Source: Companilactobacillus mishanensis | Lineage (GTDB): Bacteria; Bacillota; Bacilli; Lactobacillales; Lactobacillaceae | Direction: 5' to 3' | Length of the DNA stretch: 64,000 nucleotides | NCBI RefSeq assembly: GCF_003946505.1 | Contig: NZ_RHON01000003.1 | Location: forward strand, 181,256 to 245,255 | Shown here: one piece after another, positions 7,769 through 16,627 of the stretch | Layout: every line of letters begins with the position of its first letter | How positions within the stretch are numbered: the stretch's first letter is position 1 | The notes under the pieces: model-generated | Seen by the model: the letters and a program-made list of their open reading frames with translations, nothing else | What the model was told of the DNA's origin: nothing | Databases searched by the model: none | Made by a program: the position numbers and the translations under genes

Positions 7769-7875
7769 AAAATTTACACGCCTTGAGAACGGAGTGTAAG
7801 ATGCAACACAGCGGAGTGGGTTCGTAACACCCCGCAGCTTTGTCCAGCTTACATGTAGTTCTCAGTGGAAATTTT
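7769..7875. other. Long imperfect hairpin in the asnS 3' region
   Basis: Four nested helices form one long arm: AAAATTT/AAATTTT (7769/7869), CCTTGAGAAC/GTTCTCAGTGG (7781/7858), GTGTAAG/CTTACAT (7794/7848) and GCGGAGTG/CACCCCGC (7811/7828). It starts only 10 bp after the asnS stop, and the true terminator comes later. It could protect the mRNA 3' end or be a repeated extragenic element. Confidence 0.5.
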
Positions 7876-7927
7876 AGCGTTTTCATTTAAGTTAGAGGAA
7901 ATACAAAAGTAAAAATTAGACAAAACC

Positions 7928-7967
7928 AAGGCGCTGGAACAAATGAATTGTTCTAGCGCTTTTTTTC
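7928..7967 (+). terminator. Intrinsic terminator of asnS
   Basis: A GGCGCTGGAACAA / TTGTTCTAGCGCT stem with one mismatch is followed by seven T. Confidence 0.9.
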
Positions 7968-8010
7968 TATTCAATATATTGTGTCCGTGCTTAGCTGCGT
8001 GTGATAATAA

Positions 8011-8060
8011 AACATATTAATATGTTCGGATTCTAAACCCGTCGATTTCGACGGGTTTAG
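8011..8060. promoter_or_regulatory. Two perfect palindromes before the KilA-N gene
   Basis: AACATATTAATATGTT (8011-8026) is a perfect 16-bp palindrome. CTAAACCCGTCGA and TCGACGGGTTTAG (8033-8060) form a perfect 13-bp inverted repeat around TT. They occupy the leader or operator position just before the start at 8078. Either could bind a regulator; the second would also form a strong RNA hairpin. Confidence 0.55.
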
Positions 8061-8077
8061 AGAAAAGAGGCAACAAA

Positions 8078-8932
8078 ATGACTGATAAAACCGAAAAAAT
8101 AAATGTAAAAGGTGTCGAAATTAATTTATTTAACAATTCCGATAACAATAACGATTATATTAGCCTCACTGGTATTGCAAAGTACCGATCAAAAGATAAT
8201 CCAAATGAATTAATTAGAAATTGGATGCGGTCTCGAAGTTCCCTAGAGTTCTTAGGTATCTGGGAGCAATTGAATAATGAAAATTTTAATAATTCGGAAT
8301 TTGAGAAAATACTGTCCGCAACTGGCGCAAATTCTTTTTTAATGTCGCCCACTAAGTGGATAAACCAAACGGGTGCTATCGGTATACAATAAAAACCTGG
8401 TAGATACGGTGGAACATATGCACAATCAGATATTGCATTTGAGTTTGCTTCATGGATCTCAGCTGAATTTAGATTGTATTTAATTAAGGATTACCAAAGA
8501 TTAAAATCTGATGAAAGTAGTCATCTAAATCTCGAATGGAACTTGAATAGAGAACTATCTAAAGTAAATTATCAGATTCATACTGATGCAATAAAATCTC
8601 ATCTTATCCCAAAAAAGCTTGATAAATCGGCCATTGGTTTCAAATATGCAACCGAGGCCGACAGATTAAACATGGCATTATTTGGATTAACTGCTAAGGA
8701 CTGGAAAATTAATAATCCAAATTTACATGGAAATATTAGAGATAATGCCAATGTTTATCAATTATTGGTTTTATCAAATTTAGAGAGTTTAAATTCGGAA
8801 TTTATTAAAGATGGAAAAGATTCTGCTTGGAGAACAGATAAACTTAATCAAGTTGCAAAAGACCAAATGGAGGTTCTTCTTAAGAACAAAAAGGATGAAC
8901 TAGAATCTAAGTTTAATAATAGGCTTCAATGA
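8078..8932 (+). pseudogene. KilA-N domain protein gene with one internal stop codon
   Basis: Two open stretches, 8078-8392 and 8393-8932, lie in the same frame and are separated by a single TAA at 8390-8392. Together they encode about 284 residues. The KilA-N DNA-binding domain is recognisable across the stop: YRSKDNPNELIRNWMRSRS, then LEFLGIWEQLNN, PTKWI and, after the stop, KPGRYGGTYAQSDIAFEFAS. In intact relatives the position of the stop usually holds Ser or Lys, so a single-base change (for example TCA to TAA) explains it. The codon pattern on both sides is otherwise undamaged, suggesting a recent lesion. KilA-N proteins are phage-related or defence-associated DNA-binding proteins of uncertain function. 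Confidence 0.85.
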
Positions 8933-9000
8933 ATACTAGGTAATTTACTAGTAATCGATATCAAATTAATACAGTGAAACCCACCAAAATAAATCCAAAA

Positions 9001-9030
9001 CAAAAAGAGACCTTTCGGTCTCTTTTTTTC
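9001..9030. terminator. Bidirectional terminator between KilA-N and lipoprotein genes
   Basis: AAAAAGAGACC / GGTCTCTTTTTTT pair around a TTTC loop, with A- and T-runs on both sides. It serves the convergent genes. Confidence 0.9.
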
Positions 9031-9044
9031 GTATATCTTAAAAA

Positions 9045-9857
9045 CTAATCTGACATTGAATATCCAGTAGAATTCTCCCACTGAGCACGTGTCGTAACAC
9101 CATTTGAAGCAGTTATTGTTCCATCGTAAGAAACTGATCCTGCAGGAGATCCGTCAACACTAACGGAATATCCAGAACCTGTGTCAGTCGCTTGAATATC
9201 ACCAACACCAAAATTACCTGTTGCACCTCTAAATATATTTACTGCTTTCTCAGTACTATCTACTACTCGATTAGAAGTATCAGGCTGAGCAGGAGTTGCT
9301 GCAGCACTTGAGTCACTATTTTGATCCGTAGTAGCATTCTGACTTGTTGCAGCAGCGTTATCTGTATTACTTGTAGCATTATCTGACTCATCTGAACTAG
9401 TCTTCAACTTAGGACTAGCAACGACATTATTCTTATTCAAGTAAGCAATCTTGACCTTATTTCCATCAAGCTTTTCTGCAGAAACATTCTTAAACAAGTC
9501 ATCGATAGTAACTGACTTGCCAACTTTCAAAGTCACATTTCCATCTAATGAAGTACTAAATTTCTTAGCCCCATCGACCATCAAGAAAAATTTTGACTTG
9601 TCGAATTTCACATCTTTCGTACCGTTATTCTTGATTTTCATTGATAGCGAATAGGCGTTATTGCTATTCTCTTCGCCCTTGATAACCTTGAATTTAATGT
9701 CAGTTTTCTCGCTACCACTTAGCTTTTGATAAGCTGTAGCTGATTCTGTTTTAGTAGTCTTTGTAGTACTTTCCTTACTACCGTTTGAGCTGTTATTTGA
9801 ACAGCCAGCAAGAAGTACGATCGATAACATCCCCACCAACCAAATAATCTTTTTCAT
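9045..9857 (-). CDS. Surface lipoprotein with a DUF4352-like domain
   Basis: A 270-residue protein with a lipoprotein signal peptide (MKKIIWLVGML then IVLLAGC; lipid-modified Cys at residue 19) and a Ser/Asn/Lys linker. Residues about 50-150 look like the DUF4352 immunoglobulin-like fold (MKIKNNGTKDVKFDKSKFFL). A Ser/Thr/Asp/Ala/Asn-rich spacer (about 155-200) follows, and then a short C-terminal domain ending GYSMSD. It is anchored on the outer face of the membrane. The role is unknown. It is monocistronic, ending at the shared terminator. Confidence 0.75.
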   Translation of the reverse strand: MKKIIWLVGMLSIVLLAGCSNNSSNGSKESTTKTTKTESATAYQKLSGSEKTDIKFKVIKGEENSNNAYSLSMKIKNNGTKDVKFDKSKFFLMVDGAKKFSTSLDGNVTLKVGKSVTIDDLFKNVSAEKLDGNKVKIAYLNKNNVVASPKLKTSSDESDNATSNTDNAAATSQNATTDQNSDSSAAATPAQPDTSNRVVDSTEKAVNIFRGATGNFGVGDIQATDTGSGYSVSVDGSPAGSVSYDGTITASNGVTTRAQWENSTGYSMSD

Positions 9858-10093
9858 CCTTATCCCTCCAAAATATAAATATATTTATATTTTAAATTGT
9901 AGCATAGTACGTTCCTTGTGAATTAAAAAATAAAAATCAGCCTGCTCAATCCAAAAAAGCTGCAACAAGTATACTTACCTGTTCCAACTTTTTGATTCCA
10001 AACTATTTCCATTTAAATAATTGTTTTCAATCTATAATCAACCTTCATCTGTTACACTTATTTCCTGAAAGCTTTTATCATGAGGTGGAAAAT

Positions 10094-10267
10094 GTGGGTT
10101 CTATCCTGTTAATAATTGTGGCATTGATGATGATATTTGTGCTGTTCTTACAATTTCGAAAATCTAGAATTAATCAAAATAATTTAGTGATCATACTATC
10201 GACCGTAGCACTAGTTGCTATCGTCTTATTCTTCATTCTAAAGCCAATTTTACAGACTTATAGCTAA
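10094..10267 (+). CDS. Small two-helix membrane protein
   Basis: A 57-residue ORF starting at GTG 10094, preceded by GAGGTGGAAAAT. It has two hydrophobic segments (SILLIIVALMMIFVLFLQF and VIILSTVALVAIVLFFILK) joined by a short basic/Asn loop (RKSRINQNN). The frame is open upstream to a TTG at 9992, but those residues do not look like a natural N-terminus and lack a ribosome site. It is convergent with the AlkZ-like gene, leaving only 2 bp between them. No family recognised. Confidence 0.55.
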   Translation: MGSILLIIVALMMIFVLFLQFRKSRINQNNLVIILSTVALVAIVLFFILKPILQTYS

Positions 10268-10269
10268 AA

Positions 10270-11340
10270 TCACTCGATGGTGATTCCATCGTATTCGTGC
10301 TGTAAAAATTGAGCAATCTTATTAAAATGTTTTTCAAGTTGTCGATTATTGTAATCACCCCAAGAACTGACAATAAACTTGATTTTCTTTGACGTGAGCT
10401 TATAGGTCCACTTCCCGACGATTTGGCCATTTGCAATAATCGGGGCCATAAGAATCCCATTTTTAGACCACATTTTGGATTCCAGGGACTTATCGATAAA
10501 CCATCGCTTATCAACGTAACCTGTCATTAATGAACTAAATCTTGCTGCAACATAAGTATTAGTAGACACCTGTTCCATAACCTCTTGCAGTTTATCCTTA
10601 GCAACGAGTCCCGGACTCCATAATTTTTCATTATTAACTTCGATCGAATTCAATTCTGGTTCAATCGACTTCCAGGCTGACCGTACGTTGGATATTTTGA
10701 TACCGCTCCATTTAACAAAGTCCTGAATGGAAGCTGGTCCAAAGGTATCCAAGTAATGCTTGATCAATTCAGCCGTCGCCTCAACCTGATTCATTCCAGT
10801 AAAGTTATCGGGCAGCAGCATTTCAAAATTACGGGGATTGGAATTGGCCTGCATATACATCTTCCCTTGAGATGCTAGTAGTTGAAACAAGCTGTAATCG
10901 ACATTCTTGGGACGCCCAGTAAACCAGGCAAATTTATCCGTCATCAATTGTTCATAAACGTCGCGCGTCAATGATTTCTTATCCTGCAGTATCTCATAAA
11001 CAAATTCTGCAGCTGGTTCAACTTCATCCCTCATACCTAGAAAATAGAGATTGGGTAAACGTTCTTTTTGACGTGCATTGATGACTAGCCGCCAATCATC
11101 TGGTGTCATTAGATGTATCGTCCATCTCTGTGACCAAGAACGAATTATTTTCCTATCAGAGAAGAGGCTATTCAGTTCATCTTGAGTAGCACCCGTCTGC
11201 AAAGTTGCATTCAATTCTGCCGCTCGTTGGTTTTGCGCTTGAATACCAACTACTCTAGTAAACGGAGTAATCGCAGTATCGTTTTGATCTAATATTCCAT
11301 GTTTATAAAGTCTATAGGCAAATAATTCGGCTGAATTCAT
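10270..11340 (-). CDS. AlkZ/YcaQ-like winged-helix DNA glycosylase family protein
   Basis: A 356-residue member of the HTH_42/winged-helix family (PF06224), which includes AlkZ and E. coli YcaQ, glycosylases that remove bulky or crosslinked alkylated bases. Residues 34-36 are Gln-Ala-Gln (VGIQAQNQRAAE), matching the catalytic QxQ motif of AlkZ-like rather than the QxD of YcaQ. Other family features are RSWSQRWTIHLMTPDDW and the C-terminal VVGKW region. A genotoxin substrate is unknown. The start ATG 11340 lies about 95 bp from the divergent map gene. Confidence 0.75.
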   Translation of the reverse strand: MNSAELFAYRLYKHGILDQNDTAITPFTRVVGIQAQNQRAAELNATLQTGATQDELNSLFSDRKIIRSWSQRWTIHLMTPDDWRLVINARQKERLPNLYFLGMRDEVEPAAEFVYEILQDKKSLTRDVYEQLMTDKFAWFTGRPKNVDYSLFQLLASQGKMYMQANSNPRNFEMLLPDNFTGMNQVEATAELIKHYLDTFGPASIQDFVKWSGIKISNVRSAWKSIEPELNSIEVNNEKLWSPGLVAKDKLQEVMEQVSTNTYVAARFSSLMTGYVDKRWFIDKSLESKMWSKNGILMAPIIANGQIVGKWTYKLTSKKIKFIVSSWGDYNNRQLEKHFNKIAQFLQHEYDGITIE

Positions 11341-11436
11341 GTGCTATTTACTCCTTGTTTGGTATTAAAAGTATAAACCTTTGTACTGACGAATATTTGG
11401 TTTACAATTATTACGTTAAGGAGAATATTTATATTT

Positions 11437-12270
11437 ATGATTACATTAAAATCAGAACGAGAAATTGAAGGTATGCGTGAATCTGGTAAGGTCTTGGCTG
11501 GAGTTCATTTGGAACTTCGCAACATGATCAAACCGGGTCTGTCAGCATACGATATTGAGGTTTTTGCTAACGATTATATTCTTAAACATGGTGCCACTCC
11601 TTCAGAAAAGGGATTTGAAGGATATAAATACGCAACTTGTGTCGATGTAAATGATGAAGTTGCCCATGGTACTCCACGTCGTGATTTGATTTTAAAAGAC
11701 GGTGACCTTGTTAAAGTTGATATGACTGTTAACAAAAATGGTTATGAATCCGATTCCTGCTGGAGCTACGCTGTCGGAAATGTTAGCCAAGAAACTAAAG
11801 ACTTGATGGATGTTACTAAGAAAGCTCTATATCTTGGTATTGCTGAATCCGTCGTCGGAAATCGTCTTGGTGATATTGGTTTCGCCATTCAAGATTTCAC
11901 AGAAAATAAACATGATTATGGTGATGTACGTGATTTGTTAGGTCACGGCATTCAACCTACAATGCATGAGAAACCTGATGTTTTCCATTATGGTCAAAAA
12001 GGTAAGGGACTTCGTTTGAAGGCTGGTATGACAATTACCGTTGAACCTATGATCAACGAAGGTACTTGGAAAATTGCTGATCGTTCAGTAAAAGACCGTA
12101 ACGATCCCTGGATCTATTACGTTTCAGCTGATGGCAGCTGGTCTGCTCAATATGAGCACACATTTGCGATCACTGATGATGGTCCAGTAATTTTGACTTC
12201 ACAAGATGCTGAGGAAGATGAAAAAATGCTTGCTTGGGCACGTCAATACATTAAAGATAATAACTACTAA
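11437..12270 (+). CDS. map: Methionine aminopeptidase, type I
   Basis: A 277-residue M24A metallopeptidase that removes the initiator methionine from nascent proteins. The five metal ligands can be placed: Asp in VKVDMTV, Asp in ESDSCW, His in LLGHGIQP, Glu in VEPMI and Glu in QYEHTF. The substrate-binding His in VAHGTP is also present. It is slightly longer than the usual 250 residues because of an acidic C-terminal extension. AAGGAGAAT precedes ATG 11437. It is followed by a terminator shared with the convergent ABC permease gene. Confidence 0.95.
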   Translation: MITLKSEREIEGMRESGKVLAGVHLELRNMIKPGLSAYDIEVFANDYILKHGATPSEKGFEGYKYATCVDVNDEVAHGTPRRDLILKDGDLVKVDMTVNKNGYESDSCWSYAVGNVSQETKDLMDVTKKALYLGIAESVVGNRLGDIGFAIQDFTENKHDYGDVRDLLGHGIQPTMHEKPDVFHYGQKGKGLRLKAGMTITVEPMINEGTWKIADRSVKDRNDPWIYYVSADGSWSAQYEHTFAITDDGPVILTSQDAEEDEKMLAWARQYIKDNNY

Positions 12271-12300
12271 AAAAGATAGCCGTCAGGCTATCTTTTATTT
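12270..12300. terminator. Bidirectional terminator between map and the ABC permease
   Basis: AAAAGATAGCC / GGCTATCTTTT pair around GTCA. The stop codon of the permease gene lies inside the right arm. Confidence 0.85.
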
Positions 12301-13518
12301 GTTATAAGCTAATCCACTCTTTAAACTACTCCAGAATCCATGCGTATCAGTCTGCAACATCAATCCCTTGTACATGCGACCGATATAGTAACCCATCAAT
12401 CCGATGGTTACTAACAATATCAACAACGACAAGCCAATTTCCAGTGGACTCGCGGCATGATTGATAACTCGTAGTGGCATAAAGTAGGATGAGAAAAATG
12501 GTACATACGATAAAATTTTTGCAAAAATTGATTCAGGATTATTTTGGAATGGGAAAGTTGAGAAGAATGTCAGCATTGCCAACATGATTGAAGGTTGAGC
12601 TGCCTTCGAAGCATCCTCGGCCTTAGAAACCAGTGCACCACTCAAGGCTGACAAGATAGTGAACAAGACCACGCCTAATAGTAGGAACAGCATGTTCACA
12701 CCGAATAAGTTATGTATGACCGAATTTATCATAGTTTGATTATCAGCGAAAAAGTCTTTGGTCAAACTGGCACTTTTCGCGTAATTTAATACTATCCAGC
12801 CTCCAAGCACATATACCAAGATCTGCGTCACGATAACCAGCAATACCCCGAGGATTTTTCCGACAAAGTATTTGACCGCAGATGTACTTGAGAAAATTAT
12901 TTCCATGATCTTAGTACCCTTTTCAGAGGCTATTTCTTGAGCCGTGATTGAGGAATATGTGATCAATATAATATAGACCATGACGACCATTACCCAAAAT
13001 GATATCAGCATGGCTATATTTTGCTTTCCTACGTTCTTTTGGATATCTTGTTTAAATTGGGGCTGTGTTTGAAGTGCAGCGGCTTGTGCACCCGTTAATT
13101 TAGCATTTTGAAGGTTAAACTGTTGCTGAACCTGAGATAAATAGATTTGAACACGAGATTTAGTCCCACTGTCCAAATCGTCATTACCATGGAAAGTCGC
13201 TTTTACTTGTTTATCGGAGTTCGATAGGACCAGGTATCCAGCGATATCTTTACTTTTGAGTGCTTTTTTAGAAGCATCGACTGTCGTGTATTTCTTAGCG
13301 ACATCGTCCTTATTCTGCTTAATGTAGCCATCGCGTAAACTAGCTTCAGAACTAACTACTGCAATTCTATCTTCCTGATCGGCACTGTTAGCACTGATGG
13401 ATCCAATACCCATTCCAATACCACCGAAAATAAACGGAGTTAGGATCAACAATATAAAACTCCATGATTTTACTTGTCGCAAATATGTTTGAGCTGTTAC
13501 GATCCACATTTTATTCAT
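12295..13518 (-). CDS. ABC exporter permease, YhaP/NatB type
   Basis: A 407-residue ABC-2 type permease with one N-terminal helix (about 18-38), a ~140-residue extracytoplasmic domain, and five to six helices in the C-terminal half. ISFWVMVVMVYIILITYSS and ASEKGTKIMEIIFSSTSA are typical of the NatB/YhaP family (PF12698). I choose ATG 13518 because GGGGAGG precedes it. It overlaps the 3' end of the ATPase gene by 8 bp, so the two form one unit. Likely exports Na+, a drug or a peptide; the substrate cannot be read from sequence. Confidence 0.85.
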   Translation of the reverse strand: MNKMWIVTAQTYLRQVKSWSFILLILTPFIFGGIGMGIGSISANSADQEDRIAVVSSEASLRDGYIKQNKDDVAKKYTTVDASKKALKSKDIAGYLVLSNSDKQVKATFHGNDDLDSGTKSRVQIYLSQVQQQFNLQNAKLTGAQAAALQTQPQFKQDIQKNVGKQNIAMLISFWVMVVMVYIILITYSSITAQEIASEKGTKIMEIIFSSTSAVKYFVGKILGVLLVIVTQILVYVLGGWIVLNYAKSASLTKDFFADNQTMINSVIHNLFGVNMLFLLLGVVLFTILSALSGALVSKAEDASKAAQPSIMLAMLTFFSTFPFQNNPESIFAKILSYVPFFSSYFMPLRVINHAASPLEIGLSLLILLVTIGLMGYYIGRMYKGLMLQTDTHGFWSSLKSGLAYNK

Positions 13519-14410
13519 GAGCAGCCTCCCCAACTTTCATTCGGAATATTTCATCTAGAGTTGGTGGTCGCTGACTAAATTCTTCTATATAATGTCCGTC
13601 AGTTAATTGGTCAAAAATTGCTGGACCGTCCGACTCATTTTCTAGTCTTATAAAGTAGTGATTCCCGCGTTGATGAGTTACAGATGTCACGTGTGGTAAG
13701 GCCTGCAAACGTTCAAGTGTCCAATCAGTGGTTACAAACAATTCAGTTTTTCCGAATTGGTCACGGACTTCATCGATTTTACCGTTAAGAACGACTTCAC
13801 CAGTACGCAGCATCACAAGTGAATCGCAAACTTCTTCAACGTTAGACATATCATGACTTGAAAAAATTATTGCTGCCCCACGTTGTTGTGCCTCAACAAT
13901 AGATTGCTTCAATAAATCAGAGTTGACCGGATCCAGTCCACTAAATGGTTCATCGAGGATTATCAATGAAGGCTGGTGGATCATCGTGCAGATCAGCTGA
14001 ACTTTTTGCTGATTACCCTTCGATAGATCCTTGATTTTATCTGTCTTCTTACCTTTGACCGCAAATTTCTCCATCCAGCTGTCAATCTGTGGTTTGACCT
14101 CTTTGACGGATTTATTTTTCAATCGTGCAAGATAAATAATTTGTTGCTCAATAGTAAGTTTTGGCATCAAACTACGTTCTTCAGGCAGATAACCAATCTT
14201 GTCGAAAAGTTTTTCAGAAATAGGCTCTCCATCCCAAAGAATTTTTCCACTATATTTGATAAAATTCAAAATACTATGGAATGTAGTAGATTTACCAGCA
14301 CCGTTTTGGCCGATAAGACCCAGTATTTCACCGTTGTTAATGCTGAAGCTGACATCATTTAGAGCTTTGACATCGCCAAATTGCTTTGAAACGTGTTCTA
14401 TCTTTAGCAT
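13511..14410 (-). CDS. ABC exporter ATP-binding protein, YhaQ/NatA type
   Basis: A 299-residue ATPase with Walker A (GQNGAGKST), Q-loop, signature (LSKGNQQKV), Walker B (LIILDEPFSGLDP) and H-loop (SSHD). The C-terminal ~70 residues resemble DUF4162, found on YhaQ-like exporters. GGGGGAGG precedes ATG 14410; upstream in-frame codons are unlikely to be used. It is the first gene of the two-gene unit with the permease. Confidence 0.88.
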   Translation of the reverse strand: MLKIEHVSKQFGDVKALNDVSFSINNGEILGLIGQNGAGKSTTFHSILNFIKYSGKILWDGEPISEKLFDKIGYLPEERSLMPKLTIEQQIIYLARLKNKSVKEVKPQIDSWMEKFAVKGKKTDKIKDLSKGNQQKVQLICTMIHQPSLIILDEPFSGLDPVNSDLLKQSIVEAQQRGAAIIFSSHDMSNVEEVCDSLVMLRTGEVVLNGKIDEVRDQFGKTELFVTTDWTLERLQALPHVTSVTHQRGNHYFIRLENESDGPAIFDQLTDGHYIEEFSQRPPTLDEIFRMKVGEAAHE

Positions 14411-14692
14411 TACAGTTCCTCCCCCGTTTGTTGGATACAATTATACGTGAAACCAGTGTTAAATCCAGCTTTATATAGTTCCTGAATCCACAAAATACTA
14501 TTAATAATGTTATATATATTGAAAAATATATTGATTATTTAATTAGAATAAATTAGGATATTACAGTGACCTTAATCTAGGAATGTTTTCATTAATCAGG
14601 ATAATTATTTTATTATTTATAATTACCGTTAAATTAATTGATAGTTTCTTCATTGAGACTCAAATATGTAAGTATATAGGGGAAATATAAAT

Positions 14693-15709
14693 ATGGTAGA
14701 AAGTAATAAATTAAGCCCAAACAAAGACTTTTCGGTAAGTTTAGTCGCTCCTTGGGTCAAAGGTAATATGTTTGTCGATGACAACTTTTTGAGAATAGAT
14801 GTTCAAAACACAGTGTTATTTGGAATGGTTCCTGCGGGTCGTTCAAAAGATACATCACCATTGAACACTCTTTCAAATGTTAATACATCATCAGAATATA
14901 AATTGGGACGTATGTTACTTGGTGCAGTAATCTTTATAGCCGGAATCGGAACAATGACTGCCGGTGCAGGGGCAATCATACCTGCATTCATCTTTGCTAT
15001 TATTGGTGCAGCAATATTCCTTAGTGGAATCTTGACTAACTTCTCATATGAAAAATCCGGTATTGAAAAGTCTATTCCGCTTCCATTTTTCGAAGCTAAT
15101 CACGCTCGTGAACTAGAGGAACAAGTTATTGCTGAAATGGCTAAATTCCAAAATGATAGAAACGTTGCTACTAACGTTGCAGCCGGTGCCGCAACTATTA
15201 CTAACGCTCTTCAAGGAATGTCACAGCAACAACAATTCCAAAATTACCAACAATATAACAATCAATATCAACAACAAAATCAATACCAACCTAATAACCA
15301 ATATCAACAGAATCCTAATCAATACAACAATCAACAACAATATCAGGATCCTAACCAACAATACCAACAACAACCTAATAATCAGTACCAACAAAACAAT
15401 CAATACCAAGATCCTAACCAACAGTACCAACAACAAAATAACCAATACCAAGATCCTAATCAACAATATCAACAACAACCTAATAACCAATATCAAAACC
15501 AAGCTCCTGTACAAAATCAACAGTATCAAGCACCTGCTCAAGATCAAACTGCTGCTAATGTACAAGACCAAACTCAAGCTCCTGTTCAAGATCAAAACCA
15601 AGCACCAGTTCAAAATCAAACTACAGATGCTGCTCAACCAGCACAACCTACACAACAACCTGTACAAGACCAATCAACTGATGCTCCAAACAACAACCAA
15701 AACAACTAA
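14693..15709 (+). CDS. Membrane protein with a long Gln/Asn-rich C-terminal tail
   Basis: A 338-residue protein. Residues 1-165 form a globular part with two hydrophobic helices (about 80-122); it is the same domain as the 171-residue protein at 18843-19358 (shared: NKDFS, GNMFVDDNFLR, QNTVLFG, KDTSPLNT, TSSEYKLGR, LPFFEANH, RELEEQVIA). Residues about 175-338 are almost only Gln, Asn, Tyr and Pro, in units such as NQYQDPNQQYQQQ, and then Ala/Pro/Val/Gln/Asp units (QAPVQDQ). No Lys or Arg occurs in this tail. A PH-like fold for the first part is possible but not certain. The function is unknown. A terminator follows. Confidence 0.8.
   Translation: MVESNKLSPNKDFSVSLVAPWVKGNMFVDDNFLRIDVQNTVLFGMVPAGRSKDTSPLNTLSNVNTSSEYKLGRMLLGAVIFIAGIGTMTAGAGAIIPAFIFAIIGAAIFLSGILTNFSYEKSGIEKSIPLPFFEANHARELEEQVIAEMAKFQNDRNVATNVAAGAATITNALQGMSQQQQFQNYQQYNNQYQQQNQYQPNNQYQQNPNQYNNQQQYQDPNQQYQQQPNNQYQQNNQYQDPNQQYQQQNNQYQDPNQQYQQQPNNQYQNQAPVQNQQYQAPAQDQTAANVQDQTQAPVQDQNQAPVQNQTTDAAQPAQPTQQPVQDQSTDAPNNNQNN
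15236..15506 (+). repeat. Coding repeats in the Gln/Asn-rich tail
   Basis: The DNA is a degenerate array of CAA/CAG/AAT/AAC/TAC codons with recurring units of about 39-60 bp (CAATACCAAGATCCTAACCA and near copies). Such an array could expand or contract by slippage or recombination. Confidence 0.75.
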
Positions 15710-15721
15710 TTTTTAGTAAAT

Positions 15722-15758
15722 TAAAGGCTGCCCACTTCAATGTGAGCAGCCTTTTTTA
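15722..15758. terminator. Bidirectional terminator after the Gln/Asn-rich gene
   Basis: AAAGGCTGC / GCAGCCTTTTTT with an inner CAC/GTG pairing. It is shared with the convergent MerR gene, whose stop codon is at its edge. Confidence 0.88.
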
Positions 15759-16589
15759 TTTGATATTTTCTGCAGTATTGGCATTATAACAAGCATCGCT
15801 TATTGGGATGTATGCTTCTAAGTATCTTTGTCTGACACCATCTTTGTGGTATCTCAAGATTATTCTACCGAATGGTTTATCAACTATTTCTAGATTATAT
15901 TTGACCTTTAGATCCTCAATAATGAAATTCAAATTATCCCGCAAGTCCCCTTCTTTTCCGGCTTGAAAAATAAAGTGTACAGTCTGGCGTGGAGCCATAA
16001 AGGTATTATCTTTAATATTTGCAAACATCATCTGTTTACGCGCCTCATTGTAATATGACAGTACACCCCATACCTCACTAGAAGCATTTAAGTCGCAAAT
16101 AAACCCTACTGGTGTTGCCGAGGGGGAGTAAAGGAACTGCAACACGTCTTTATTGTCTAGAACCGCATTGTTACCGCCATATCCCTTAAACTCATAAAAA
16201 ATAAACGCTGGACTATATGTAAAGTTTATAGCATTCGAGTTGATATTTATTCTTTTAACATCATTCCTCAGTTGAGTCATCTTTTTTAAAGAATTTTGCA
16301 TTCTAAAAATTTTCTCCTGGATTACTACTTCCTGCAAAGATAACATATTATCAATCTCTTTAGAATCAGCTTTGTTGACCAGATAATCGATTTTATCTAG
16401 TGAAAAACCATAGCTTTTGTACTGAACAATATCTTTGATTTGATTCAATTCTGGGTATCCAAAGTATCTATATCCCGTTTCAGGATCACGAATAGATTTA
16501 ATCAATTTTTTGTCTTCATAAAATCTCATCGTCTCTTTAGAAAGATGAAAATACTTTGCTACATCGCCAATCTTGTAATAACCTTTCAT
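15756..16589 (-). CDS. MerR-family transcriptional regulator
   Basis: A 277-residue regulator. The N-terminal MerR winged helix is clear (YKIGDVAKYFHLSKETMRFY, then LIKSIRDPETGYRYF), followed by a coiled dimerisation helix (about residues 75-115) and a C-terminal domain of about 160 residues that may be an effector-binding (GyrI-like) fold. It is divergent from an Old Yellow Enzyme-type oxidoreductase whose promoter has the 19-bp spacer typical of MerR-activated promoters, so it probably controls that gene. Confidence 0.85.
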   Translation of the reverse strand: MKGYYKIGDVAKYFHLSKETMRFYEDKKLIKSIRDPETGYRYFGYPELNQIKDIVQYKSYGFSLDKIDYLVNKADSKEIDNMLSLQEVVIQEKIFRMQNSLKKMTQLRNDVKRININSNAINFTYSPAFIFYEFKGYGGNNAVLDNKDVLQFLYSPSATPVGFICDLNASSEVWGVLSYYNEARKQMMFANIKDNTFMAPRQTVHFIFQAGKEGDLRDNLNFIIEDLKVKYNLEIVDKPFGRIILRYHKDGVRQRYLEAYIPISDACYNANTAENIK

Positions 16590-16627
16590 AATCCATCCTC
16601 ACATTTGTATAATATTTCACAAATCCA

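Noticed and set aside
9992..10093. N-terminal extension of the small membrane protein from a TTG codon
   Set aside because: No ribosome site precedes the TTG and the added residues are not protein-like; GTG 10094 has GAGGTGG in front.
15129..15716. Two long frames (plus, Asn/Ile-rich; minus, Leu-rich) over the Gln/Asn tail
   Set aside because: They are by-products of the CAA/AAT repeat codons. The Gln/Asn frame continues a domain with a clear paralog, so it is the real one.
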